From DATFWC01 sp045801465 (GTDB lineage: Bacteria > Pseudomonadota > Alphaproteobacteria > Rhizobiales > Xanthobacteraceae): a DNA stretch of 64,000 nucleotides. Shown here one piece after another: positions 16,495 to 26,299 of the stretch (its first letter is position 1; every line of letters starts with the position of its first letter). A model generated the notes under the pieces. That model saw only the letters and a program-made list of their open reading frames with translations. It was not told the origin of the DNA and ran no database searches. The stretch is taken from assembly GCA_045801465.1 (NCBI GenBank), contig JBJMSU010000234.1, forward strand, positions 12,507 to 76,506, read 5' to 3'. The translations under genes were made by a program, and so were the position numbers.

Positions 16495-17403
16495 TTAGGG
16501 GGCGGCGCTCGGTTCCGGCACGGCCGGCATGGGTGGCTTGGCTTCGGCGTCATTTGCCGGCCGCTTGGTCAACAGCCGGCACAGCCTGGCGAGCGTCGGC
16601 CGCAGCTGATGCCGATGCACGACCATGTCGACCATGCCGTGCTCCTTGAGGTACTCGGCGCGCTGAAATCCCTCCGGCAGCTTCTCGCGGATGGTCTGCT
16701 CGATGACGCGGGGGCCGGCAAAACCGACCAACGCGCCGGGCTCGGCGATGTGAATATCGCCGAGCATCGCATAGGAGGCGGTGACGCCGCCGGTGGTTGG
16801 ATTGGTGAGCACGACGATGTACGGCTTCTTGGCCTCGCGCACCCGGTGGACGGCAACGGTCGTGCGCGGCAGCTGCATCAGGGCGAGAATTCCCTCCTGC
16901 ATGCGCGCGCCACCGGAGCTCGCGAACAGGATCAACGGCGTGCCCTTTTCCACCGCCGTGTCCATCGCTTTGATGACCGCCTCGCCCGCCGCCATGCCGA
17001 GCGAGCCGCCCATGAAATCGAAATCCTGCACGGCGGCCACGACGGCGATCCCTTCGAGCTTGCCGAACCCGAGCTTGATGGCGTCCTTCAGGCCGGTCTT
17101 GGCACGCGCGTCCTTGAGACGATCGACGTAGCGGCGCTCATCGCGAAACTTGAGCGGATCGACGGGAGCCTCGGGGATGGCGATATCGAACCAAGTCTCG
17201 CCGTCGAACAGGCTCTTGAGGCGCGCCGTGGCGCTCATGCGCATGTGATAGTTGGAGCCGGGAATGACGAACTGGTTGGCCTCGAGGTCCTTGTAGAAGA
17301 CCATCTGCCCGGTTTCCGGGCATTTGACCCACAGGTTCTCCGGCACCTCGCGCTTGAGAAACGAGCGGATCTTCGGCCGCACGACATTGGAGATCCAGCT
17401 CAT
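16495..17403 (-). CDS. accD: Acetyl-CoA carboxylase carboxyltransferase beta subunit, zinc ribbon degenerate
   Basis: A 302-aa AccD, which transfers carboxyl from biotin-BCCP to acetyl-CoA together with AccA. The crotonase-fold core is clear ([20 protein letters not shown] and [20 protein letters not shown]). The N-terminal Cys4 zinc ribbon of E. coli AccD is reduced to one Cys: [20 protein letters not shown] keeps only Cys28, and the later pair has become IPGSN. Rhizobial AccD proteins share this loss, so it is a lineage trait, not damage. The start at 17403 ([15 protein letters not shown]) is the conserved one. It lies 91 nt after trpA. Confidence 0.95.
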   Translation of the reverse strand: MSWISNVVRPKIRSFLKREVPENLWVKCPETGQMVFYKDLEANQFVIPGSNYHMRMSATARLKSLFDGETWFDIAIPEAPVDPLKFRDERRYVDRLKDARAKTGLKDAIKLGFGKLEGIAVVAAVQDFDFMGGSLGMAAGEAVIKAMDTAVEKGTPLILFASSGGARMQEGILALMQLPRTTVAVHRVREAKKPYIVVLTNPTTGGVTASYAMLGDIHIAEPGALVGFAGPRVIEQTIREKLPEGFQRAEYLKEHGMVDMVVHRHQLRPTLARLCRLLTKRPANDAEAKPPMPAVPEPSAAP

Positions 17404-17494
17404 ATCCGTTCCGAACCCGTGGTTTCGAGGCCGAATCTTAAGCGCTTGGTTGCGACAATATAGGCGACAAGGCGAGGATTTGCAGCGCCGAGGC

Positions 17495-18334
17495 CTACTC
17501 CGCGGCTTGTCGACGGGCGCCGCGTACGCCATCGGCGAGTTGCGCCACGACGTCGGTGACGGCGCCGGTGGTGCGGGCCGTAGCCTTGCCGTCGCGATCG
17601 AGGCTTGCGCGCACGGCATCGATCAGCGCCGAACCGACCACGACGCCGTCCGCGGTCTGTGCGATGGCACGCGCATGCGCAGCCGTCTTCACGCCGAAGC
17701 CCACCGCCACCGGAAGCGTGGTGTCATGTTTGATGCGCGCCACCGCCGCGGCAACCTTGCTGGTATCGGGCGCCGCCATGCCGGTGATGCCGGCGATCGA
17801 GACGTAGTAGACGAAACCCGAGGTATTCTTGAGGACGGCGGGAAGGCGCTTCTCGTCCGTTGTCGGGGTGGCGAGGCGGACGAAATTGAGGCCGGCGCGG
17901 AGCGCCGGCAAGCACAGCTCGTCGTCCTCCTCGGGCGGCAGGTCCACCACGATCAGCCCATCGACGCCGGCGTCCCTGGCGTCGGCCAGGAAACGGTCGA
18001 CGCCGTAGATGTAGATCGGATTGTAGTAGCCCATCAGCACAATGGGCGTGTCATTGTCGTCCTGGCGAAATGTGCGCACCATGGCGAGCGTCTTGCTCAT
18101 GGTCTGGCCGGCACGAAGCGCGCGTAAGCCGGCGGCCTGGATCGCCGGCCCATCCGCCATCGGATCGCTGAATGGCATGCCCAGCTCGATCACGTCGGCG
18201 CCGGCATCGGGCAGCGCACGGACGATCTCGAGGCAGGTCCTTTCATCGGGATCGCCAGCCACCAGGAACGTAACGAGTGCGGCGCGACCTTCATGCTTGA
18301 GGGAAGCAAAGCGACGATCGATCCGAGTCGTCAT
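17495..18334 (-). CDS. trpA: Tryptophan synthase alpha chain
   Basis: A 279-aa TIM barrel that cleaves indole-3-glycerol phosphate to indole and G3P. The catalytic pair Glu50 ([11 protein letters not shown]) and Asp61 (MADGPAIQ) matches E. coli Glu49/Asp60. The phosphate-binding loop region [14 protein letters not shown] is present. The trpB stop abuts the trpA start with no gap (18335/18334), as expected for a coupled alpha-beta complex. The extra tail of about 10 residues after the barrel is normal for the group. Confidence 0.97.
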   Translation of the reverse strand: MTTRIDRRFASLKHEGRAALVTFLVAGDPDERTCLEIVRALPDAGADVIELGMPFSDPMADGPAIQAAGLRALRAGQTMSKTLAMVRTFRQDDNDTPIVLMGYYNPIYIYGVDRFLADARDAGVDGLIVVDLPPEEDDELCLPALRAGLNFVRLATPTTDEKRLPAVLKNTSGFVYYVSIAGITGMAAPDTSKVAAAVARIKHDTTLPVAVGFGVKTAAHARAIAQTADGVVVGSALIDAVRASLDRDGKATARTTGAVTDVVAQLADGVRGARRQAAE

Positions 18335-19552
18335 CTAGATCTTGCTCCCGAGGTGCTGCGCCACGGTGAAAATGTCCTTGTCGCCGCGGCCGCACATGTT
18401 CATCACCATCAGGTGATCCGCCGCCTTTTTCGGCGCGAGCTCGATCACCTTGGCGAGCGCATGGGCGGGCTCGAGGGCCGGGATGATGCCTTCCAGCTTG
18501 CAGCAGAGCTGGAAGGCGTCGAGCGCCTCCTGATCGGTTGCCGACAGGTATTTCACGCGGCCGGCATCGTTGAGCCATGAATGCTCGGGCCCGATGCCGG
18601 GATAATCGAGGCCGGCCGAGATCGAGTGCGCCTCGTTGATCTGGCCGTCCTCGTTCATCAGGAGATAGGTGCGGTTGCCGTGCAGCACGCCGGGACGGCC
18701 GCCGGCGATCGAGGCCGCGTGCAGGCCGCTGTCGAGACCGTGGCCGGCCGCCTCGACGCCGTAGATCTCGATACCGGCCTCGTCGAGAAACGGATGGAAC
18801 AACCCCATCGCGTTGGAGCCGCCGCCGATACAGGCGACCAACGAATTCGGCAGCCGCCCTTCGGCACTCAGCATCTGCTCGCGCGTCTCGCGACCGATGA
18901 CCGACTGGAAATCGCGCACCATCATGGGATAGGGATGCGGACCGGCCACCGTCCCAATGCAGTAGAACGTGTCGCCGACATTGGTGACCCAGTCGCGCAG
19001 CGCCTCGTTCATGGCGTCCTTGAGCGTCTTCGAACCCGACTCCACCGGACGCACCTCGGCGCCGAGCAGCCGCATGCGGAACACGTTCGGCTTCTGCCGC
19101 TCGACGTCCACAGAACCCATGTAGACCACGCATTGCAGGCCGAAGCGTGCACACAACGTGGCGGTGGCCACTCCGTGCTGGCCGGCGCCGGTCTCGGCGA
19201 TCACGCGCGGCTTGCCCATCCGCCGCGCCAGCATGATCTGGCCGAGCACGTTGTTCACCTTGTGGGCGCCGGTGTGATTGAGCTCGTCGCGCTTGAAGTA
19301 GATTTTTGCGCCGCCGAGATGCGCCGTCAGGCGCTCGGCGAAATAGAGCGGCGACGGCCGGCCGACATAGTGCGTGAGATAGCCGTCCATCTCCTGCTTG
19401 AACGCCGGATCGTGCTTCGCCTCCGCATAGGCCTGCTCCAGTTCGAGGATCAGCGGCATCAGCGTTTCCGCCACGAAGCGGCCGCCATAGATGCCGAAGT
19501 GGCCCCGTTCGTCGGGCCCGCCACGGAATGTGTTCGGTTGCTGGAGGTTCAT
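18335..19552 (-). CDS. trpB: Tryptophan synthase beta chain
   Basis: A 405-aa PLP enzyme that joins indole and serine. The PLP lysine is Lys98 in [12 protein letters not shown], and the phosphate cup is [10 protein letters not shown]. The start [10 protein letters not shown] (19552) matches the family; an earlier in-frame ATG at 19579 overlaps the hepT stop (ATGA), so a version nine residues longer is possible. In relatives trpF sits just upstream; here that slot holds a HepT/MntA-like pair and no trpF is present in the window. Confidence 0.97.
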   Translation of the reverse strand: MNLQQPNTFRGGPDERGHFGIYGGRFVAETLMPLILELEQAYAEAKHDPAFKQEMDGYLTHYVGRPSPLYFAERLTAHLGGAKIYFKRDELNHTGAHKVNNVLGQIMLARRMGKPRVIAETGAGQHGVATATLCARFGLQCVVYMGSVDVERQKPNVFRMRLLGAEVRPVESGSKTLKDAMNEALRDWVTNVGDTFYCIGTVAGPHPYPMMVRDFQSVIGRETREQMLSAEGRLPNSLVACIGGGSNAMGLFHPFLDEAGIEIYGVEAAGHGLDSGLHAASIAGGRPGVLHGNRTYLLMNEDGQINEAHSISAGLDYPGIGPEHSWLNDAGRVKYLSATDQEALDAFQLCCKLEGIIPALEPAHALAKVIELAPKKAADHLMVMNMCGRGDKDIFTVAQHLGSKI

Positions 19553-19575
19553 GCGTTGATCATGTTCAAGAAGGG

Positions 19576-19923
19576 TCATCCTTCCGCGATGCGATTGATG
19601 AGCTTTTCGAGTGCGGCTCCGAGTGCCGGCAACTCGATTGTTGCAACCTCATAGACGATCCCATCGTCAATGCGCCAGTAGGCATGCACCAGCCGATTCC
19701 GCATTCCGATGATCGACTCCCACGGAATGTTCGGCTCTAGCGCCAAAACATCTGCGGGAACCTCTTTCAGCGCTTCGCCGATAGCAATCAGGCAATAGTA
19801 GACGGTGAACTTCACCTCGACGGAATCATGAAAAATATCCTGCTCAAGTCCTAGAACGCGGGTTTGACCGTGATGTGCAAAAGACCGAGCATCGTGCAGT
19901 CGCTCGGCAACCGAACGGCTCAT
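19576..19923 (-). CDS. hepT: HepT-family ribonuclease toxin (DUF86)
   Basis: A 115-aa all-helical HEPN protein. The catalytic RX4HXY motif is exact: Arg75-NRLV-His80-Ala-Tyr82 in [11 protein letters not shown]. HepT RNases are silenced by MNT-type nucleotidyltransferases that AMPylate the Tyr of this motif. The start overlaps the stop of the upstream partner as ATGA, so the pair is coupled. The pair sits between lapA and trpB on the same strand, so it may be co-transcribed with trpBA. The toxin motif is intact. Confidence 0.85.
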   Translation of the reverse strand: MSRSVAERLHDARSFAHHGQTRVLGLEQDIFHDSVEVKFTVYYCLIAIGEALKEVPADVLALEPNIPWESIIGMRNRLVHAYWRIDDGIVYEVATIELPALGAALEKLINRIAEG

Positions 19924-20213
19924 ACCGGTTGGACCCCGGCAAGCACCTCTTCTCTTTCGTCCCCGCTCAGCTCGCTTTTCAATACGATGCCGACAGGCCG
20001 CTTGAGTCTACGCGACAAATCGATTTCGGCCCCGGTCAAGCCCGTCAGAGACAGGCCGGGGAGTTTCTCGGCGAGCAGATCAACCGCATCGTCGCCGAAT
20101 ACGTGCACGGCTGTCCCTCGCGGCAACAAGCCGATGAAGTGAAGAGGAAATTTCTGCTCGACCTCGTGAAGGTGGCTGAGAAGCCTTTTCCGGTCGATCT
20201 GCTGAATGTTCAT
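19920..20213 (-). CDS. MntA-like partner of HepT with a degenerate nucleotidyltransferase motif
   Basis: A 97-aa protein starting at MNIQQIDRKRL; another ATG at 20237 would add 8 residues, but GAGG before 20213 favours the shorter form. Its position and ATGA coupling to hepT mark it as the antitoxin. The end (RRLKRPVGIVLKSELSG) resembles the tail of MNT proteins. The catalytic GSX10DXD motif is not recognisable: VHVFGDDAVDLLAEKLPG has FG followed at once by an acidic stretch, as if the central loop were lost. It may act by binding HepT instead of AMPylating it, or it may be a divergent family. Confidence 0.55.
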   Translation of the reverse strand: MNIQQIDRKRLLSHLHEVEQKFPLHFIGLLPRGTAVHVFGDDAVDLLAEKLPGLSLTGLTGAEIDLSRRLKRPVGIVLKSELSGDEREEVLAGVQPV

Positions 20214-20280
20214 GGCGGCAGCCTCGTCGCTACTCATAGCACATAACAGTCAGCGACGCCGATGACCGCATGCCGCGCCG

Positions 20281-20646
20281 TCAGGCGGCGGGCGGACGGC
20301 GATAGGCGATGGACCCGACGGGCTGTCCGCCGCGCTCGGCCGAATCGAGCCGCTGTCGCAGCGCCTCGGTTTCGATGCGCAACGCCCGCACCTCGGCCTG
20401 CGCGCGCCGGGCGGTGCGGCGCCATTTGCTCTGCCTCAGCCAGGACGCAACGCCGCCGATCACCACGCCTGCCGTCAGCGTGAAGAGGATCACGATGAAA
20501 AGCGGCTGGCTCACCGCGAGGATGCGCGGCTCCGACAGGAACGGATCCAGCGAGATGGTCACGGCCTGACGGTTGGCGACCGCGAGCAACACGATGACGA
20601 TCGCGAGCGGGATCAGAACGAGCGCAGCAATCGCCTTGCTAATCAT
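20281..20646 (-). CDS. lapA: LapA (DUF1049) family inner-membrane protein
   Basis: A 121-aa protein with two membrane segments (about residues 5-23 and 45-65: FIVILFTLTAGVVIGGVASW) and a cytoplasmic coiled-coil tail (AEVRALRIETEALRQRL). This is the LapA/DUF1049 pattern; in E. coli LapA-LapB control LPS assembly through LpxC. The start MISKAIAAL at 20646 is preferred over an earlier Met. The gene lies between ihfB and the trp genes, its usual place in alphaproteobacteria. Confidence 0.8.
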   Translation of the reverse strand: MISKAIAALVLIPLAIVIVLLAVANRQAVTISLDPFLSEPRILAVSQPLFIVILFTLTAGVVIGGVASWLRQSKWRRTARRAQAEVRALRIETEALRQRLDSAERGGQPVGSIAYRRPPAA

Positions 20647-20702
20647 GGAGCCAGCCTGCCGGTGCGACTGCAAAGCAACGCAACTCGCAGATCAACGCGC
20701 CG

Positions 20703-20987
20703 CTAATCGTCGCGGTTCAAGCGCTCGCGCATTTCCTTGCCGGTCTTGAAGAACGGCACGCATTTCTTGTCGACCGAGACGCGCGCGCCGGTGCGTGGGT
20801 TGCGGCCTTCACGTGCCGGGCGGCTCTTCACCGAGAACGCGCCGAAGCCACGCAGTTCGACCCGATCGCCGCGCGCCAACGCGGTGGTGATCTCGCCCAG
20901 GATGGCGTTGACGATATTCTCCACGTCACGCTGGTAGAGGTGCGGATTTTGCGTCGCGATCCGCTGAACGAGTTCGGATTTGATCAT
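20703..20987 (-). CDS. ihfB: Integration host factor beta subunit
   Basis: A 94-aa HU/IHF-fold DNA-bending protein. It starts [15 protein letters not shown] and carries the DNA-intercalating arm signature [18 protein letters not shown]-beta pairs with IHF-alpha to bend DNA at promoters, origins and recombination sites. It follows sppA by 74 nt, in the rpsA-ihfB arrangement widely conserved in proteobacteria. The frame is open 33 codons upstream, but the family start is at 20987. Confidence 0.95.
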   Translation of the reverse strand: MIKSELVQRIATQNPHLYQRDVENIVNAILGEITTALARGDRVELRGFGAFSVKSRPAREGRNPRTGARVSVDKKCVPFFKTGKEMRERLNRDD

Positions 20988-21061
20988 GGCGACCCGCCCA
21001 TTCCGCCTGAACAAAAGATTCTGCGATCTCGCCGGACGCGCAACTGCCGGTTGGGACCTGC

Positions 21062-22045
21062 TCACTCCGAAGGCGAAGGGTGCCAAAGGGCTAAGAGCCC
21101 GTCAAGGCTGAGTTTTTCGATTGTCTGCACGGCTGCCGAGTTCTCGATCCAGCGGGCGAGCGCGCGCAGCCCCACCGCGTCCAGCACCTTGGCCAACCCC
21201 AGGTGGATAAAATCGAGATCAGTGAAGCGTGGTTGCAGGCGCCAGTCGCGCACCGGCCATTTCGGGTCGACCTTCTTCTCCTTGGCGAGCCAGGCAATCG
21301 CCGCCTCTTCGCCGCCAAGCTCGTCGGCCAGCTTCAGTTCGACGGCCTGACGGCCGGTGAATACGCGCCCATCGGCGACGCGTTCGAGATTGGCCTCGTC
21401 GAGTTGCCGGCGATCTTTGACCAGGCCACGGAACCAGGCATACGAGTCCTTGACGATCGAATCGATGGCCGCGCGCGCTTCCGGACTGGTCGGCTCGAAG
21501 GCGTTGGGGGCCGCCTTGAGGGGCGACGACTTCACCTCTTCGACCTTGACGCCGAGCGTCTTCAGAAGATCGGCAACATTGGGGTATTGGAACAGCACGC
21601 CGATCGAGCCCACGAGGCCGGCGCTGCGCGTCACGATGTGATCGCCCGCGAGGGCCGCGATATAGCCGCCGGACGCGGCGAGCCCATCGACCACGATGAC
21701 GGTCGGCTTCTTGGCGGCGACCGCGCGCAAGGAATCGTAGAGCTGCTCGGCGCCCGCGGCCGTGCCGCCCGGGCTGTCGATATGCACGATCACGGCGCGT
21801 GCCTGCGACTTCGCCAGGCGATCGAGGGCCTCGGTCCGCTCCTGGTCGTTACGGATCAGTCCGCGGATCGCCACTCGCGCCATATAGGCGCCCGTCGCCT
21901 CGCTCCAGACCAGGTCCGGCTTGGTCACGCGCGCCGCCACGGCAATCACTGCGACGATCGCCAACAGCACCGCCAGCACTCGCCACGCCGTGAGCTTGCG
22001 CCGAATCCGGCGGCGATCGACGATCGAATCGGCGTCGAGCGACAT
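21062..22045 (-). CDS. sppA: Signal peptide peptidase SppA (short S49 form)
   Basis: A 327-aa S49 serine peptidase. A single membrane anchor is at residues about 23-40 ([18 protein letters not shown]). The Ser/Lys dyad is visible as Ser125 in [10 protein letters not shown] and Lys177 in [11 protein letters not shown], and VHIDSPGG shapes the oxyanion region. It degrades cleaved signal peptides in the inner membrane. It is the half-length form typical of alphaproteobacteria, placed between rpsA and ihfB. Confidence 0.92.
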   Translation of the reverse strand: MSLDADSIVDRRRIRRKLTAWRVLAVLLAIVAVIAVAARVTKPDLVWSEATGAYMARVAIRGLIRNDQERTEALDRLAKSQARAVIVHIDSPGGTAAGAEQLYDSLRAVAAKKPTVIVVDGLAASGGYIAALAGDHIVTRSAGLVGSIGVLFQYPNVADLLKTLGVKVEEVKSSPLKAAPNAFEPTSPEARAAIDSIVKDSYAWFRGLVKDRRQLDEANLERVADGRVFTGRQAVELKLADELGGEEAAIAWLAKEKKVDPKWPVRDWRLQPRFTDLDFIHLGLAKVLDAVGLRALARWIENSAAVQTIEKLSLDGLLALWHPSPSE

Positions 22046-22146
22046 GGCTCCTCCTGCGCGTCAGGACCCGACAATGTCGGCGGCGCTGCGCGCGGTCAAT
22101 GGCAGGCGGTCCGGAGGCGTAGTCTGATAGACTTGGCGGCGCCGGC

Positions 22147-23898
22147 TCATTCCTTTTCTTCGGCCTTCTCCGGCTTTTCGGTTGCACGCTTGAGCGCGGC
22201 GCCGAGGATGTCGCCGAGAGAAGCCCCGGAATCGGCCGTGCCGTACTGGGCAATCGCCTCTTTCTCTTCGGCGACTTCCAGCGCCTTGATCGAGACCGTG
22301 ACCTTGCGGGCGCGGCGATCGAACTGGGTTACCCGGGCGTCGACCTTCTGGCCGACGGCGAAACGCTCGGGCCGCTGCTCGGAGCGGTCGCGGGCAAGCT
22401 CGGCGCGCTTGATAAAGGCGGTGAGATCGGTGCCGACGATCTTCACGTCGATGCCGCCTTCCTTCACCTCGGTCACCTCGCAGGTGACGATCGCGCCTTT
22501 CTTCAGGTCGCCGGCCGCGCCCGCTTCGGCAAAGGGATCGCCCTCGAGCTGCTTGATGCCGAGCGAGATGCGCTCCTTCTCGACATCCACGTCCAGCACC
22601 TGGGCACGCACGTGATCGCCCTTCTTGTAGTCGTCGATGACCTGCTCGCCCGGACGCTTCCAGTCGAGGTCCGACAGATGCACCATTCCGTCCACGTCGC
22701 CGTCGAGGCCGAGGAACAGGCCGAACTCGGTCTTGTTTTTGACCTCGCCTTCGACGTCGCTGCCGGGCGGATATTTCTCGAGGAAGACCTCCCACGGATT
22801 GCGCATGGTCTGCTTGAGCCCGAGCGAGATGCGGCGCTTGACCGGATCGACTTCGAGCACCTGCACCTCCACCTCCTGCGAGGTAGAGACGATCTTGCCG
22901 GGATGCACGTTCTTCTTGGTCCACGACATTTCCGAGACGTGGATCAGGCCCTCGATTCCGGGCTCGAGCTCGACGAAGGCGCCGTAGTCCGTGATGTTGG
23001 TGACGCGACCCTTGAAGCGCGCGCCGACCGGGAACTTGGCCTCGATTCCCTGCCACGGATCGGCCAGCAGCTGCTTCATGCCGAGCGAGATGCGGTGGGT
23101 CTCGTGGTTGATCTTGATGATCTTGACCTTCACCTGCTGGCCGATGTTAAGCACCTCTGAAGGGTGATTGACGCGCCGCCAAGCGATGTCCGTGACATGC
23201 AGGAGACCATCGATGCCGCCGAGGTCAACGAACGCACCGTAGTCAGTGATGTTCTTGACCACGCCGTCGATGACCTGCCCTTCTTCGAGATTCTGCACCA
23301 GCTCCTGACGCTGCTCGGCGCGCGTCTCTTCCAGCACGGTGCGCCGCGAGACGACGATATTGCCGCGACGGCGGTCCATTTTCAGGATCTGGAACGGCTG
23401 CGGCACGTTCATGAGGGGCGTGACGTCACGGATCGGGCGGATGTCCACCTGGCTGCGCGGCAGGAAGGCGACGGCGCCGTCGAGATCGACCGTGAAGCCG
23501 CCCTTGACTTGGTTGAAGATGACGCCCTGAACCTTTTCGTTCGCTTGGAAGGCCTTCTCGAGCTTGCCCCAGCTCTCCTCGCGCCTTGCCTTGTCGCGCG
23601 AGAGCACCGCCTCGCCGAGCGCATTCTCCACGCGCTCCAGATAGACCTCGACCGTATCGCCGATCTTGAGCTCGGCCTGGCGGCCCGGGCCGGCGAATTC
23701 CCGTAGCGGAACCCGGCCTTCGGTCTTGAGACCGACGTCGATGACGGCGACGTCCTTTTCGATGCCGACGACGGTTCCCTGGATGACGGAACCTTCCTGC
23801 AGATTGCCGTGATCGAACGATTCGTCGAGCAACTTGGCGAAATCTTCGCGCGAGGGCGCGGAAGCGGCGGTGGATGCGACAGCGGTGGCGGTGGCCAT
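22147..23898 (-). CDS. rpsA: 30S ribosomal protein S1
   Basis: A 583-aa protein with six S1 RNA-binding domains in tandem, two degenerate at the N-terminus and four regular; repeats such as ITDYGAFVDLGGIDGLLHV and ITDYGAFVELEPGIEGLIHV are easy to see. S1 recruits mRNA to the small subunit. The start MATATAVAS at 23898 follows a strong CAGGAG site; the frame runs 13 codons further upstream. It sits in the conserved aroA-cmk-rpsA-ihfB order. Confidence 0.97.
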   Translation of the reverse strand: MATATAVASTAASAPSREDFAKLLDESFDHGNLQEGSVIQGTVVGIEKDVAVIDVGLKTEGRVPLREFAGPGRQAELKIGDTVEVYLERVENALGEAVLSRDKARREESWGKLEKAFQANEKVQGVIFNQVKGGFTVDLDGAVAFLPRSQVDIRPIRDVTPLMNVPQPFQILKMDRRRGNIVVSRRTVLEETRAEQRQELVQNLEEGQVIDGVVKNITDYGAFVDLGGIDGLLHVTDIAWRRVNHPSEVLNIGQQVKVKIIKINHETHRISLGMKQLLADPWQGIEAKFPVGARFKGRVTNITDYGAFVELEPGIEGLIHVSEMSWTKKNVHPGKIVSTSQEVEVQVLEVDPVKRRISLGLKQTMRNPWEVFLEKYPPGSDVEGEVKNKTEFGLFLGLDGDVDGMVHLSDLDWKRPGEQVIDDYKKGDHVRAQVLDVDVEKERISLGIKQLEGDPFAEAGAAGDLKKGAIVTCEVTEVKEGGIDVKIVGTDLTAFIKRAELARDRSEQRPERFAVGQKVDARVTQFDRRARKVTVSIKALEVAEEKEAIAQYGTADSGASLGDILGAALKRATEKPEKAEEKE

Positions 23899-24085
23899 GA
23901 AATCTCCTGACGGGACGGCCGGCGGCTCGTGTTGCATCCCTTCCGTTCGGGCCGAAGGCCCCGCAGACCTTCGACTGCCGCAGGACTAAGGTGTCCGGCG
24001 GGCCGGCCCGATCAACCGAACGGTCGGGACGATGTGTCTTGCCGGGTGCAGCGGCCTCATCGCTGCACGGCGGGCAAGCCTCCAA

Positions 24086-24113
24086 TAAATAGGATCAGAG
24101 ACTTTAAAGCAAA
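24086..24113 (-). promoter_or_regulatory. Possible rpsA promoter
   Basis: Within the 233-nt gap between cmk and rpsA the minus strand has TTTGCT (24108-24113) and TATTTA (24086-24091) 16 nt apart, in an AT-rich island that stands out from the GC-rich surroundings. This would give a long leader of roughly 180 nt before the rpsA start. I see no other feature in the gap. Confidence 0.35.
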
Positions 24114-24131
24114 AGACGGCGAACCGCGCCC

Positions 24132-24758
24132 CTATCCCGCTCGTGCAGCCTCAACGATGTCGATGGCAGCCCGGACCGCCGCGTCTATATCCAAATGCGT
24201 GGTATCGAGCAAGTGCGCGTCGGCCGCGGGTTTGAGGGGCGCGATGGTGCGCTTCATGTCGCGCTCGTCGCGGCGCAGGATGTCGGCGAGGACATCCGCC
24301 TCGTTTACCGTCGCACCATCGGCCGCCAAAGCCGCCACGCGGCGGCGGGCGCGGACCTCGGGGGCGGCGTCGACGAAGATTTTCACGTCGGCCTGCGGAC
24401 AAATGACCGTGCCGATGTCACGGCCGTCGAGTACGGCGCCGGGCGCCGTCGCCGCGAAGGCCCGCTGGAGATCGATCAGCGCCGCACGCACCGTTGGCAT
24501 GGCGGAGACGATGGACGCGGGTTCCGCCATGCCGCGCGCCTTAAGCGTCACTTCATCGAGGCGCGCTGCATCGAGGTCCTTGGCGGCCGCGACCGCGCGT
24601 GCTTCGTCGTCCAGAGCAACACCTGCATCCATGAGGGTCTTGGCCACTGCTCGGTAGAGCAGGCCGGTGTCGAGATGCCTGAGCCCGAAATGAGCGGCGA
24701 GACGCTTGGCAAGGGTGCCTTTGCCGGAGGCGGCCGGTCCATCGATAGCGATGATCAT
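24132..24758 (-). CDS. cmk: Cytidylate kinase
   Basis: A 208-aa NMP kinase that phosphorylates CMP and dCMP. The P-loop GPAASGKGT is at residues 7-15, [12 protein letters not shown] contacts the nucleotide, and [14 protein letters not shown] is the conserved CMP-binding loop. The start overlaps the aroA stop by 4 nt (ATGA), so the genes are coupled. The length is normal. Confidence 0.95.
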   Translation of the reverse strand: MIIAIDGPAASGKGTLAKRLAAHFGLRHLDTGLLYRAVAKTLMDAGVALDDEARAVAAAKDLDAARLDEVTLKARGMAEPASIVSAMPTVRAALIDLQRAFAATAPGAVLDGRDIGTVICPQADVKIFVDAAPEVRARRRVAALAADGATVNEADVLADILRRDERDMKRTIAPLKPAADAHLLDTTHLDIDAAVRAAIDIVEAARAG

Positions 24759-26089
24759 GCCATGTTCGCGCCGAGCGAGCGCATCAGGTCGACGAATCCC
24801 GGAAAGCTCGTGGCAATGAACGCGGCATCGTCCACGCCCACCGGCTGGTCGCTGGCGAGACCCATCACCAAAGCCGACATGGCGATGCGGTGGTCCATAT
24901 GGGTCGCCACCCGTCCGCCGCCCGCCGCCCGCCCTTTCCCGGCAACCCTCAGGTCATCGCCGGCGATCTCCGCTTCGACGCCGTTGACCCGCAGCATGTC
25001 GGCGGTGGCGGCGAGGCGATCGGATTCCTTCACGCGCAGCTCCTTGAGGCCGCGCATGGTGGTGGTGCCATCGGCGAAGGCCGCCGCGACGCTCAGAACC
25101 GGATATTCATCGATCATGGTCGGTGCGCGTTCGGCCGGCACTTCGATGCCTTTCAGTGCGGACGCGCGCACGCGCAGGTCGGCAACCTCCTCGCCGCCCT
25201 CATTGCGTACGTGCAGGATCTCGATGGCGGCGCCCATGGCGCGCAGCGTCGTCAACAGGCCCGTTCGCAGCGGGTTGGTCATGACGCTCTCAAGGATCAC
25301 ATCCGAGCCGGGCGTGATCAGGGCGGCGATGAGCGGAAAGGCGGCCGAAGAGGGGTCGGCCGGAACCGCCACGGCGGCGGGCTTAAGCTCCGGTTGGCCG
25401 GTCAAGGTGACACGCCGTCCATGGGTCCCATGCGGCTCGACCCGCACCTCGGCGCCGAAATGAACGAGCATGCGCTCCGTGTGATCGCGCGTGGCTTCCG
25501 CTTCGATCACAACGGTCTCGCCGGGCGCCCCCAGTCCCGCCAGCAAGACCGCCGATTTCAATTGTGCCGACGCGACCGGCGGCTCGTAGACGATGGGAAT
25601 CGGATCACGGGCGCCGGCCAGGGTTAACGGCAGGCGCCCCCCCGCGGCTGCCGCCGTGGCCTTGGCGCCGATCCGCTCCAGCGGGTCGAGCACACGCTGC
25701 ATCGGCCGCTTGCGCAGGCTTGCATCCCCGTCGAAGGTCGCCGTGATGGGACAGCCGGCGACCGCCCCGATCGCGAGCCGGCACCCGGTGGCGGAGTTGC
25801 CGAAGTCGAGCGCGTCGGCCGGCGCCGCAAAGCCGCCGACCCCAACGCCGTGGATCGACCAAGAGCCCGCCCCCTCGCGCAGCACGATCGCGCCGAGCAT
25901 CCGCATCGCCTTGGCGGTGTTGATCACGTCCTCGCCCTCGAGCAGGCCGGAAATCCGCGTCTCGCCGACGCTCAGCGCGCCCAGGATCAGCGCCCGATGG
26001 GAGATGGACTTGTCGCCGGGCACGCGCAGACGGCCATGCAGCGGGCCGTTGCGGCGGGCCGTCAGGGGGGACGCGGCGATCTGGTTCAC
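24755..26089 (-). CDS. aroA: EPSP synthase, class II type
   Basis: A 444-aa 5-enolpyruvylshikimate-3-phosphate synthase, sixth step of the shikimate pathway. The signatures [28 protein letters not shown] and RDHTERML follow the class II (Agrobacterium CP4-like) pattern. The glyphosate-determining position reads [11 protein letters not shown], with Ala at residue 100, the same residue and number as Ala100 of CP4; E. coli has Gly96 here. It is therefore predicted to be naturally glyphosate-tolerant. It is the first gene of the aroA-cmk-rpsA group. Confidence 0.96.
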   Translation of the reverse strand: MNQIAASPLTARRNGPLHGRLRVPGDKSISHRALILGALSVGETRISGLLEGEDVINTAKAMRMLGAIVLREGAGSWSIHGVGVGGFAAPADALDFGNSATGCRLAIGAVAGCPITATFDGDASLRKRPMQRVLDPLERIGAKATAAAAGGRLPLTLAGARDPIPIVYEPPVASAQLKSAVLLAGLGAPGETVVIEAEATRDHTERMLVHFGAEVRVEPHGTHGRRVTLTGQPELKPAAVAVPADPSSAAFPLIAALITPGSDVILESVMTNPLRTGLLTTLRAMGAAIEILHVRNEGGEEVADLRVRASALKGIEVPAERAPTMIDEYPVLSVAAAFADGTTTMRGLKELRVKESDRLAATADMLRVNGVEAEIAGDDLRVAGKGRAAGGGRVATHMDHRIAMSALVMGLASDQPVGVDDAAFIATSFPGFVDLMRSLGANMA

Positions 26090-26171
26090 GGAACGTCAAG
26101 CCTAAATGGCGGGGTGCGCCGTCGTAACACGAGAGCGCCCGGCGCGTCATCCCGGGACACCGCCTGGCGCC

Positions 26172-26211
26172 CTGCTTCCGGAGTTCGTGATACGGGGCAG
26201 GCCCTCTGACA
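26172..26211. repeat. Half copy of a dispersed palindromic element
   Basis: The segment CTGCTTCCGGAGTTCGTGAT followed by ACGGGGCAGGCCCTCTGACA matches the left arm and loop of the long palindrome at 35522-35590 (GCTTCCGAAGTTCGTGAT, then GCAGCACCCTCTGGACA), but the right arm is missing. It lies in the 210-nt divergent gap between aroA and the FYDLN gene. Confidence 0.55.
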
Positions 26212-26241
26212 GCCCGGCATTGGGGGCATACAACGGCGCTA

Positions 26242-26247
26242 TTGACA
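26242..26247 (+). promoter_or_regulatory. Consensus -35 box upstream of the FYDLN-acid gene
   Basis: A perfect TTGACA stands 53 nt before the ATG at 26300, in an otherwise featureless region. No good -10 is visible at 16-18 nt, so the promoter assignment is tentative. Confidence 0.3.
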
Positions 26248-26299
26248 CCCGCCGCGCGAGTCGCCAAGTGAATGCCGCTTCCAAACAAGGATATCGACC

